In this document: one piece after another, positions 1 through 5,509 of the stretch
Layout: each line of letters opens with the position of its first letter
Position numbering within the stretch: the first letter of the stretch is position 1
Assembly: GCA_020436955.1 (NCBI GenBank)
Contig: JAGQWW010000105.1
Location: 1 to 8,110 of the forward strand
Source of the DNA: Saprospiraceae bacterium
GTDB lineage: Bacteria > Bacteroidota > Bacteroidia > Chitinophagales > Saprospiraceae
Reading direction: 5' to 3'
Length of the DNA stretch: 8,110 nt
Program-made: the position numbers and the translations under genes
Notes under the pieces: model-generated
Databases searched by the model: none
Told to the model about the DNA's origin: nothing
Seen by the model: the letters and a program-made list of their open reading frames with translations, nothing else

Positions 1-815
1 TCAAAAAGCTGACTCAAAATATTGGTCGCTTCCTGAAGGTAACCACCGGGATTCTGTCTTAGATCGATGATAAGATTTTCCATACCCTTATTTTCTACAA
101 GGTCTTCCATAGACTTCATAAAATCTTCATAAGTCGTAGCAGAAAAGCGATTCACCTTTATCATCCCGGTTTTATTGTCAACCATGAAATGAGCATCCAC
201 GCTATTGGTAGGAATCTTATCTCTCATTACCGTAAATTTCTTGATATTTTCAGCACCGCCTCTCAAAATGCCAAGGGTCACCTTGGTGCCTTTCTCTCCG
301 CGCAAGTATTCTACAATTTCATCTGAGTTCAAATTCTTGCCCGCAATGATGGAATCTTCTACCTGCACTATCTTGTCTCCTGTAAGAATACCGGCTATCT
401 CTGACGGGCCACCATTTAAAGGAGAAACAACCACGATGGTATCATCCAGCAACATAAATTCTATGCCGATACCGTCAAAATTGCCTTGTAATTGTTCGTT
501 TACTTCTCTTAATTCCTCTTTTGAAATATAGGATGAATGGGGATCCAATTGGCGCAACAATTCTTCAATAGCAGTCTCGACCAGGTCTTCACTTTCCACA
601 TCCTCCACATATTTTGCATCAATGTATCGGACCAATTCTTCTATACGACCATAACCCAGACTTTGTCCATCATCGATGGGCTCCTCTTTGATGACCAAGG
701 GTTGATTTTCCGACAATTTTAGACCTGTATACATGCCTATCACCAGGGCAGCAGCTACTAATGTCGGCAACCAGATTTGCCATCTTTTTAAATCCTTATT
801 ATCTTCCTCTTGCAT
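1..815 (-). CDS. S41 family carboxy-terminal processing protease, N-terminal part (runs off left edge)
   Basis: An open frame on the minus strand starts at ATG 815-813 and continues uninterrupted to the window edge (271 codons visible). Residues about 13-31 form one hydrophobic segment after a short charged N-terminus, so the enzyme is probably anchored in the inner membrane with its body in the periplasm. Residues 55-100 match the usual N-terminal helical region of these proteases (QLDPHSSYIS). A PDZ domain spans roughly 111-195, opening with GNFDGIGIEF and carrying GDKIVQVED. The S41 core begins after it, with the conserved DLRQNPGG at 251-258. The catalytic Ser and Lys lie downstream of what is visible, so activity cannot be judged. 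Family members cleave the C-termini of periplasmic or secreted proteins. No Shine-Dalgarno is seen, as usual in Bacteroidota. The gene is transcribed divergently from the Lrp/AsnC regulator. Confidence 0.93.
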   Translation of the reverse strand, partial: MQEEDNKDLKRWQIWLPTLVAAALVIGMYTGLKLSENQPLVIKEEPIDDGQSLGYGRIEELVRYIDAKYVEDVESEDLVETAIEELLRQLDPHSSYISKEELREVNEQLQGNFDGIGIEFMLLDDTIVVVSPLNGGPSEIAGILTGDKIVQVEDSIIAGKNLNSDEIVEYLRGEKGTKVTLGILRGGAENIKKFTVMRDKIPTNSVDAHFMVDNKTGMIKVNRFSATTYEDFMKSMEDLVENKGMENLIIDLRQNPGGYLQEATNILSQLF

Positions 816-891
816 GTAAAAGATGATGGTAACAAAATAATGAACGTAAAAATAAACCTAAGCCGTTTAAAATAGTTCGTTCGATTGCTTG

Positions 892-924
892 CAAAAGTAG
901 GCAATTTAATAAGACCTTTACCAA
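892..924 (-). promoter_or_regulatory. Candidate Bacteroidota promoter for the S41 protease gene
   Basis: On the minus strand 899-892 reads TACTTTTG, an exact match to the Bacteroidota -7 consensus TAnnTTTG. A TTG lies upstream at 924-922, with 22 nt between the two elements, slightly longer than the usual 19-21. It would give a leader of about 70 nt. The upstream element falls inside the inverted repeat at 915-933, so a protein bound there could affect this promoter. Motif match only. Confidence 0.4.
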
Positions 925-944
925 AAGTAAAGGCTTTAGCCTTT
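915..944 (+). promoter_or_regulatory. Two overlapping inverted repeats upstream of the Lrp/AsnC gene (operator or alternative hairpins)
   Basis: CCTTTAC (915-921) and GTAAAGG (927-933) form a perfect 7-bp inverted repeat around CAAAA. AAAGGC (929-934) and GCCTTT (939-944) form a perfect 6-bp repeat around TTTA. The segment 929-933 belongs to both, so in RNA only one stem could form at a time. The second repeat ends 4 nt before the ATG at 949. Lrp/AsnC proteins often bind such symmetric sites and regulate their own gene, so an autoregulatory operator is the simplest reading. An RNA switch is the alternative. Confidence 0.5.
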
Positions 945-948
945 TCCA

Positions 949-1434
949 ATGCCTAAAATTTCGTTAATGGAGAATTTGGACAAACTGGATCATAACATTC
1001 TGGCCATCTTGATGAAAGATGCAGAGTTATCTTATAAAGATATTGCAAGTCAACTTTTTGTGTCACCGGGTACCGTTCATGTTCGGGTAAAAAAAATGAA
1101 AGAGTTGGGCATTATCAAAGGCACCTACATCCAGGTGGATTATGATAAACTCGGATTTGATATTGCAGCATTCCTTGGCATTTACCTGGACAAAAGCAGT
1201 CTGTACGATGATGTAGCTGAACAATTGACGAAGATACCAGAGGTTGTAGGCGTACATTATACCACCGGGCTTTACAATATCTTTGCAAAGATAATCTGCA
1301 AGGATACTACCCATCTGAGACAGGTATTACACGATAAGATTCAAAACATTTCAGGTATACAAAGAACTGAGACCTTTATCTCGCTGCAGGAGTCGATAGA
1401 TCGACCACTTCAAATTTTAAAACAACTGCCCTAA
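949..1434 (+). CDS. Lrp/AsnC family transcriptional regulator
   Basis: A 161-aa DNA-binding regulator. A winged helix-turn-helix covers about residues 9-60, with the recognition region IASQLFVSPGTVHVRVKKM at 32-50. An RAM-type ligand-binding and oligomerisation domain covers about 70-150, with its core VVGVHYTTGLYNIFAKI at 99-115. Lrp/AsnC proteins form dimers to hexadecamers and sense amino acids or related small molecules; the effector here cannot be read from the sequence. Two starts are possible: ATG 949, used here, and ATG 967. The latter gives MENLDKLDHNIL, which looks like the usual N-terminus of this family, and it would not be crowded by the hairpin ending at 944. No terminator is evident after the stop, and the next gene starts 79 nt later. 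The divergent position beside the S41 protease gene makes both its own promoter and that gene plausible targets. Confidence 0.93.
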   Translation: MPKISLMENLDKLDHNILAILMKDAELSYKDIASQLFVSPGTVHVRVKKMKELGIIKGTYIQVDYDKLGFDIAAFLGIYLDKSSLYDDVAEQLTKIPEVVGVHYTTGLYNIFAKIICKDTTHLRQVLHDKIQNISGIQRTETFISLQESIDRPLQILKQLP

Positions 1435-1437
1435 TTT

Positions 1438-1466
1438 TATTTTTGGAACAGATTTTAATATTAAAA
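1438..1466 (+). promoter_or_regulatory. Candidate -7 element followed by a perfect AT palindrome before the CARDB-like gene
   Basis: TATTTTTG at 1438-1445 matches the Bacteroidota -7 consensus TAnnTTTG, starting 4 nt after the regulator's stop codon. The -33 position (about 1415-1417) reads TTT rather than TTG, so the promoter is imperfect. Positions 1453-1466 form a perfect 14-bp palindrome (TTTTAATATTAAAA) where the transcript would begin, a typical place for a repressor to bind. AT-rich palindromes also arise by chance. Confidence 0.35.
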
Positions 1467-1513
1467 GATAGAAAGTTGCGTTTTACTGTTCCCCGCTCAG
1501 AAAATTCTGTAAA

Positions 1514-2494
1514 ATGTCCCTTAGACTAGGTCCGATTTTAAGTCTGTTTATTTGTTTGTTCTGCTTGTTCAATGTTCAAGGACAGGATCGGGTTTACCAG
1601 GGCTACCGATTACATTTATCAGGACTTAAAGTAATAGAAAAAAATACTCAGGGAGCTACCATTGCCTTTACTGCGGTTAACACAGGAAAACATGCAATTG
1701 ATACTGAGCAAAAAGAGCAATTGGAACTTTTGGTCTTGAATTTTGACCCATCATTGTTACAACTGGAATATGTTCAAGACGACAAACCGCTTTTAGATGC
1801 ATTTTTTAAAAGAACATTTCTATTAGAGCCCGGTGCTTATATCCAAATAAATGATTTGAAATTAGAGGCACCTGTGAAAGAAATGACAGCACCGACTTTT
1901 AAGGTACCAAAACCTGCAAAAAAAGATAGCAGCAAAGTAGAACCAAACAAGGAACTTCCCAATAATGAGAATCAAAGTCAGGATACCCTCCTAACAACAG
2001 AAAAGGAAAAAACTTCAGAGGCAAAGGAAGAAAAAGATATCATCCTCGTAGCACCTGAAATTGACCGCAGACCGATAGAAGAATTGCTGGAAGAGAAAAA
2101 CTCCTGTCCCGATTTGGTTTTTGACACCTTGAAGGTGATTAAAAAAACTGACCGTACAGCCTGGGTAGAATTTACTATTAAAAATATAGGAAAGGGACCC
2201 GCTCAGTTGTACAACAAGGGAACTGAGGAACGACCTTTCGGAATTCGAGCCTTCATCTCCGGCTCAACTTTTATTTCAAAAGGATCGGTAACCATAGGTG
2301 GCCACACTATTGATAAAGGACTAGGAGAGACCATCGGAATTTTACATCCCGGAGAAGTGTACAAGGAAACAGTTCAATTTGACATCAGGAAAATGACGAG
2401 GTATATGCCTGTGTTGATTCTATCGCTGGATGCCTTTTTGAAATTGAGGGAATGTGACCGAACCAACAATACTTCCCATATAATTTTTGAATAG
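1514..2494 (+). CDS. Secreted protein with two CARDB-like domains, function unknown
   Basis: A 326-aa protein not recognised as a named family. Residues 1-23 are a typical signal peptide (hydrophobic stretch, then VQGQ), so it should be exported. Domain 1 (about 31-118) and domain 2 (about 199-325) look like duplicated beta-sandwich units: LKVIEKNTQGATIAFTAVNTGK in the first aligns with LKVIKKTDRTAWVEFTIKNIGK in the second. The second ends in ECDRTNNTSHI, the kind of E-x-D-x-x-NN ending seen in CARDB (cell adhesion-related) domains. Cys198 and Cys314 bracket domain 2 and could form a disulfide across its ends. Residues about 120-190 are a charged linker rich in Lys, Glu, Pro and Ser, probably disordered. 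There is no C-terminal sorting domain. A role as an envelope binding or scaffold protein is inference. The gene follows the Lrp/AsnC gene on the same strand and ends at a strong terminator. Confidence 0.85.
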   Translation: MSLRLGPILSLFICLFCLFNVQGQDRVYQGYRLHLSGLKVIEKNTQGATIAFTAVNTGKHAIDTEQKEQLELLVLNFDPSLLQLEYVQDDKPLLDAFFKRTFLLEPGAYIQINDLKLEAPVKEMTAPTFKVPKPAKKDSSKVEPNKELPNNENQSQDTLLTTEKEKTSEAKEEKDIILVAPEIDRRPIEELLEEKNSCPDLVFDTLKVIKKTDRTAWVEFTIKNIGKGPAQLYNKGTEERPFGIRAFISGSTFISKGSVTIGGHTIDKGLGETIGILHPGEVYKETVQFDIRKMTRYMPVLILSLDAFLKLRECDRTNNTSHIIFE

Positions 2495-2496
2495 AA

Positions 2497-2532
2497 AAAA
2501 GGTTCTGATCCGGTATCGAATCAGAACCTTTT
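2497..2532. terminator. Bidirectional intrinsic terminator between convergent genes
   Basis: AAAAGGTTCTGAT (2497-2509) and ATCAGAACCTTTT (2520-2532) form a perfect 13-bp stem with a 10-nt loop. The stem begins 3 nt after the CARDB-like gene stop. The A-run on one side and T-run on the other allow it to act in both directions, for the plus-strand gene and for the DUF2795 gene arriving from the right. Confidence 0.88.
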
Positions 2533-2543
2533 ATGTTTCATGG

Positions 2544-2563
2544 TCCAAAACGCAAGTTTTGGA
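2544..2563 (+). other. Second hairpin with a GCAA tetraloop in the shared 3' region
   Basis: TCCAAAAC (2544-2551) and GTTTTGGA (2556-2563) form a perfect 8-bp stem closed by GCAA, a stable GNRA tetraloop in plus-strand RNA. On the plus strand it is followed by TTACTCTTTTTT, so it may be a back-up terminator for read-through. On the minus strand the loop is TTGC and no T-run follows directly. Confidence 0.55.
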
Positions 2564-2573
2564 TTACTCTTTT

Positions 2574-2795
2574 TTAGTACTCATCTTCATTAAAAAGAAA
2601 GTCATCTTTTCTGGGGTAATCGGGCCAGATCTCCTCCATACTTTCATACAACTCCCCTTCATCTTCCATCTCCTGAAGGTTCTCGATGACTTCAAGTGGC
2701 GATCCAGAACGAACCGCATAATCGATTAATTCATCCCGGGTTGCCGGCCATGGAGCATCTTCCAGATGATGAGCGAGTTCCAATGTCCAATACAT
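2574..2795 (-). CDS. DUF2795 family small acidic protein
   Basis: A 73-aa protein beginning MYWTLELAHHLEDAPWPAT and ending in acidic residues (FLFNEDEY). The block TRDELIDYAVRSGSPLEVIENL is typical of short DUF2795 proteins, which are widespread in Bacteroidota and usually about this length. The family's function is not known to me. The many Glu and Asp residues and the absence of any signal peptide point to a soluble cytoplasmic protein that may bind a protein partner. The gene stands alone, convergent with the CARDB-like gene, with its own promoter and a leader of about 110 nt containing an attenuator-like hairpin. The terminator at 2497-2532 can serve it. Confidence 0.9.
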   Translation of the reverse strand: MYWTLELAHHLEDAPWPATRDELIDYAVRSGSPLEVIENLQEMEDEGELYESMEEIWPDYPRKDDFLFNEDEY

Positions 2796-2814
2796 AAATT
2801 TAGATTGTAGTTTT

Positions 2815-2855
2815 AAAAAATCTTCTAATCTTTAAACGAATAACCACATTAGAAG
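2815..2855 (-). promoter_or_regulatory. Attenuator-like hairpin in the leader of the DUF2795 gene
   Basis: Read on the minus strand, CTTCTAAT (2855-2848) and ATTAGAAG (2829-2822) form a perfect 8-bp stem with an 18-nt loop. One A and then six T (2820-2815) follow directly, the layout of an intrinsic terminator. It lies between the candidate promoter and the start codon, 26 nt before the ATG. The stem is AT-rich and therefore weak, so partial attenuation or transcript stabilisation are both possible. Confidence 0.4.
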
Positions 2856-2913
2856 TAACAATTCATCAAATAGTTTAATGGAAGCGGATTTTTCTGCTGC
2901 CCTGATTTGGCCG

Positions 2914-2944
2914 CAAATGTAAAAAACAGATTTAATTGTAACAA
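2914..2944 (-). promoter_or_regulatory. Strong Bacteroidota-type promoter for the DUF2795 gene
   Basis: On the minus strand TTG (2944-2942) is followed after exactly 20 nt by TACATTTG (2921-2914). This fits the TTG / TAnnTTTG pattern of the Bacteroidota primary sigma factor with correct spacing, and is the best promoter match in the window. Transcription would start near 2907, leaving a leader of about 110 nt. Confidence 0.7.
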
Positions 2945-2967
2945 CCTAATTTTTCAAACAAAATTTT

Positions 2968-2992
2968 AAAAAACAGGCAAAACTGTATTTTT
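2968..2992 (-). terminator. Possible weak terminator downstream of the TPR gene
   Basis: On the minus strand ACAG (2986-2983) pairs with CTGT (2976-2973) around a 6-nt loop, and the stem can extend past one A-A mismatch into A/T pairs. The sequence then continues as a T-run (2973-2968). It lies about 125 nt past the TPR stop and just upstream of the DUF2795 promoter, a sensible place to separate the two transcripts. The stem is short. Confidence 0.3.
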
Positions 2993-3117
2993 CTTGCAGA
3001 AAACCACTTTAAATGATAATCAAGCAAACATCAAAGATGTTGCCATATGCAAGAAATACTCCTTATTCATTAACATAGAAATAATTGCAATGTGTAGTCG
3101 CTTGGAGACCAAACAGA

Positions 3118-4620
3118 TTAATGGCTCGTTTCCTTTATTCTCTCCATTCCGGCTTTAGCTTGTTGATGGAGTGCTGTTTTGTGTTCTTCAGGATGAATAT
3201 TAGTACAAACGTCAAAATACTGAAGGGCCGCTTTGGTATTGTGAACCGATTCAAATAACAAACCAGCTTGCAAGGCAGCATTACAGGCAAAATAATATGG
3301 AGCATTTCTACCCTCCTCGATGGTTTGGCTGTAATAACGGATGGCCTCATTGGTTTTACCCATCTTGTGTAAAATACGACCCATGCGATAGGTAAACTCA
3401 AGTTGGCCTCTTTGCCCAGTAAATTCGGAACTGGTTTTAGCCAGCAATTGCTCGTAGGCTTTTTTATAATACCCGCCATCGAATAGTAATCTTGCTTTTA
3501 ACAAGGTTAGATCCGGTATATAATTAGATTTAGCGTCCTGTTCTGCATTTTTATCTCCTCCAACTACCAGATTCCCTTTTGAAAGCACCTTTTTCCTGTA
3601 CGTCTCAAAAAGTGTATTATTACCTTTCATCAGCGCGGACCATGCCAGTTTCTGGTATGCTTCTTTTATAAAATGGCGACCATGAAATCTATCCAGGAAA
3701 CGATGAAAGTATTGATCCGAGTCCTGGTCAAGGCGTCGAAGTTTGGCAGTGCCCAGCATAAAATCAAGGTAAGGAAATTCAAAATAGTCTTTCCCCCCTG
3801 GTCTGTTTTCCAAAATGGAAATCGCCTCATCATTTCTTCCTGTCCTCATAGCTACATTGGCTAGGGTAAAACACGCTAGCAGACTGGTTTTTGGGTTTAA
3901 CTTACCTGATTTCAATTGCGACCAGGCTGTCTCTGCATCATTTTCCAGATGCATCAGGAGATAAGAATACAACACCAGCGTTTCTACTTCATAGGTGAAT
4001 TGGTTGGTCTGGGCGTTTTTAATAACAGCTTCTATCTCTGATTTTCCCTGGTGGATAGTTCCATTGAGACTGGTCAGCAATTCGACACCCCATTTGTAAT
4101 TGTCGGGGATGGTGCCAACCATTGCATGGAGTATTCCGAGGTCTTTTTTATTGGGCAAAAACCTGGGGAATTTTTCCTCATTTGCTTCAAGGAGTTTAAA
4201 GGCTTTATTCACTTCCAAAAAAGCTGTGTAATATTCCTCAAATTTTAGTCTGGCCAGGGCCCAATGCAATCTAATATTAGCCTGTAAATAGAGAAAGTAG
4301 GGTGAATTGTCAAGCCCTGAATCTTTTATGATGGCTATTCTATTGTCTTTGTTTTTTTCCAGTGCCTCAAATACGGCTTCATCTTCAGTAATATAAACCG
4401 TAAAAAAATCGATATAATTTTCGAGTTGGAGTCTGATAAGGTTATCAGGTTCTTTTGCTCGCATTTCCTCCAAAAGTATTTTAGCTTTTGGGAATCTGAG
4501 GTTCATTATTTCCTCATAGGTAGATTGAGCTCTTGGGGAAAAATCGAAATAAGCTTTGCCTGCAAGTTGAGACAAGGAACATAGGAGGAGTGCAAAAATG
4601 AGTATAAAGTGTTTCATCAT
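3118..4620 (-). CDS. Exported tetratricopeptide-repeat protein, function unknown
   Basis: A 500-aa protein with a signal peptide (MMKHFILIFALLLCSLSQLAG, about residues 1-22). LLLC is a poor lipobox, so ordinary cleavage and a periplasmic location are favoured over lipidation. The rest is almost entirely helical repeats. Recognisable TPR units include the pairs near 245-272 (ACFTLANVAMRTGRNDEAI), 373-394 (LLKARLLFDGGYYKKAYEQL), 408-436 (TYRMGRILHKMGKTNEAI) and 446-476. The middle section around 155-200 (LPNKKDLGILHAMVGTIPDNYKW, then G..L....GT...G..E) recalls the Iml2/TTC39-like group of helical-repeat proteins; that link is tentative. TPR proteins are protein-protein scaffolds and no catalytic residue is evident. 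ATG 4620 is followed at once by a second ATG (4617). The start lies 7 nt from the terminator stem of the preceding zinc-ribbon gene, so it is unclear whether it is transcribed separately. Confidence 0.85.
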   Translation of the reverse strand: MMKHFILIFALLLCSLSQLAGKAYFDFSPRAQSTYEEIMNLRFPKAKILLEEMRAKEPDNLIRLQLENYIDFFTVYITEDEAVFEALEKNKDNRIAIIKDSGLDNSPYFLYLQANIRLHWALARLKFEEYYTAFLEVNKAFKLLEANEEKFPRFLPNKKDLGILHAMVGTIPDNYKWGVELLTSLNGTIHQGKSEIEAVIKNAQTNQFTYEVETLVLYSYLLMHLENDAETAWSQLKSGKLNPKTSLLACFTLANVAMRTGRNDEAISILENRPGGKDYFEFPYLDFMLGTAKLRRLDQDSDQYFHRFLDRFHGRHFIKEAYQKLAWSALMKGNNTLFETYRKKVLSKGNLVVGGDKNAEQDAKSNYIPDLTLLKARLLFDGGYYKKAYEQLLAKTSSEFTGQRGQLEFTYRMGRILHKMGKTNEAIRYYSQTIEEGRNAPYYFACNAALQAGLLFESVHNTKAALQYFDVCTNIHPEEHKTALHQQAKAGMERIKETSH

Positions 4621-4627
4621 AAAACAG

Positions 4628-4668
4628 AAAGGCCCTGAAGCAAATACATAACTTTGTTCAGGGCCTTT
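4628..4668 (-). terminator. Intrinsic terminator of the rfaE2-nif3-zinc ribbon unit, abutting the TPR start codon
   Basis: AAAGGCCCTGAA (4628-4639) and TTCAGGGCCTTT (4657-4668) form a perfect 12-bp, GC-containing stem with a 17-nt loop. On the minus strand it follows the zinc-ribbon stop by about 22 nt and is succeeded by CTGTTTT, giving a moderate U-tract. Those seven bases are also the whole gap to the ATG of the TPR gene, so the hairpin doubles as that gene's immediate upstream region. Confidence 0.8.
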
Positions 4669-4690
4669 TAGTATATAAAAAAGAGAAATA

Positions 4691-5446
4691 TTAATCTCCT
4701 TCAGGATTCAAGATATCGGTATCTACCAAAACTCTACCACAGTGCTCACAAGCAATAATTTTCTTACGCTGTGAAATTTCCAACTGCACTTGAGGTGGAA
4801 TCATGTTAAAACAACCTCCACAAGCTTCTCTTTCAACAGTAACTACACTCAAACCGTTTCTGTAACCGTTTCTAATGCGGTCATAAGATTTCAAAAGACG
4901 ATCCTCGATTTTCTTTCTAGCCTTTTCAGACTTTTTGCGCAATTTATCTTCTTCTTTCTCAGTCTTTTCGATGATGCTATCTAGTTCCACTTTTTTAGCA
5001 TCCAAATCTTTTGCCTTAGCTTCTTTTCTTTCAAGATTTGTTTCCAACGTCTTTTTCTTAGCATCCAATTGGCCATCATACTCTCTGATTCGTTTTTCAG
5101 AAAGTTTGATTTCCAGGTGTTGCATTTCGATTTCCTTGGTAAGGGCTTCGTATTCCCTGTTATTTTTTACGTTGTCAAGCTGTGTCTGATATTTTGATAT
5201 CAAAGCTTCCGCATCTTTGATATTACCACGGTGCTTGTTGAGCTCGTCTTCAAGTTCTTTCACCTGGCTTTCCAACTTTGTAATCCGGGTTTCCATTCCG
5301 GCGATGTCATCCTCAAGGTCAGATACTTCCATAGGAAGTTCACCCTTCATAATTTGGATTTGATCGATTTCGGAATCGACAAGTTGAAGCTCGTATAAAG
5401 CTCTTAATTTTTCTGCTACAGTTGCATCTTGGGTTGCTGCTGCCAT
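4691..5446 (-). CDS. Coiled-coil zinc-ribbon protein (COG1579 / C4-type zinc ribbon)
   Basis: A 251-aa cytoplasmic protein. Residues about 10-185 form a long, highly charged helical hairpin coiled coil rich in Glu, Lys and Leu heptads, with KNNREYEALTKEIE at the turn region typical of the family. A C-terminal zinc ribbon uses CxxC at 209/212 (CGGC) and CxxC at 233/236 (CEHC). This is the architecture of COG1579 proteins, whose characterised members include Helicobacter pylori HP0958 (FlgZ), linked there to RpoN and flagellin mRNA. No flagellar genes are present here, so that role should not be carried over. A nucleic-acid or protein adaptor role is the general expectation. It follows the Nif3-like gene by 63 nt, a conserved pairing in many bacteria, and is probably in the same operon. 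A strong terminator follows. Confidence 0.92.
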   Translation of the reverse strand: MAAATQDATVAEKLRALYELQLVDSEIDQIQIMKGELPMEVSDLEDDIAGMETRITKLESQVKELEDELNKHRGNIKDAEALISKYQTQLDNVKNNREYEALTKEIEMQHLEIKLSEKRIREYDGQLDAKKKTLETNLERKEAKAKDLDAKKVELDSIIEKTEKEEDKLRKKSEKARKKIEDRLLKSYDRIRNGYRNGLSVVTVEREACGGCFNMIPPQVQLEISQRKKIIACEHCGRVLVDTDILNPEGD

Positions 5447-5509
5447 ATTTAGAATAATTGTTTTTTAGACAGGATTGTAAAAAAGCTGTTTTCTTAAAAA
5501 CCCTTGCTC

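Larger units (their letters stand above)
2796..3117. other. Intergenic region of 322 bases: DUF2795 leader and promoter, and the 3' side of the TPR gene
   Basis: No convincing coding frame or tRNA is present. From left to right it holds the DUF2795 leader with its hairpin (2815-2855), a candidate promoter (2914-2944), a possible weak terminator of the TPR gene (2968-2992), and a small inverted repeat AACATC-AAA-GATGTT (3027-3041). Positions 3042-3117 show nothing I can name. Confidence 0.6.

Noticed and set aside
205..722. Plus-strand open frames opposite the S41 protease
   Set aside because: They lie antisense to a clean protease frame with PDZ and S41 motifs and have serine- and phenylalanine-rich, domain-free translations.
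1063..1314. Minus-strand open frame inside the Lrp/AsnC gene
   Set aside because: Antisense shadow of a well-supported regulator; no recognisable motif.
2487..2729. Plus-strand frame beginning MNRKKVLIRYRIR after the CARDB-like gene
   Set aside because: It runs through the terminator hairpin and lies antisense to the DUF2795 gene, so it is not a real downstream gene.
3027..3041. AACATC-AAA-GATGTT as terminator of the TPR gene
   Set aside because: The 6-bp stem with a 3-nt loop has no T-run after it on the minus strand; kept only as a small inverted repeat.
3135..3479. Second minus-strand frame within the TPR gene
   Set aside because: It overlaps the TPR coding sequence in another frame and has no independent start signal or domain.
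4790..5189. Plus-strand frames rich in Ser and Phe opposite the zinc-ribbon gene
   Set aside because: Lys/Glu-rich coiled-coil codons read as Phe/Ser/Leu on the other strand, producing artificial frames.
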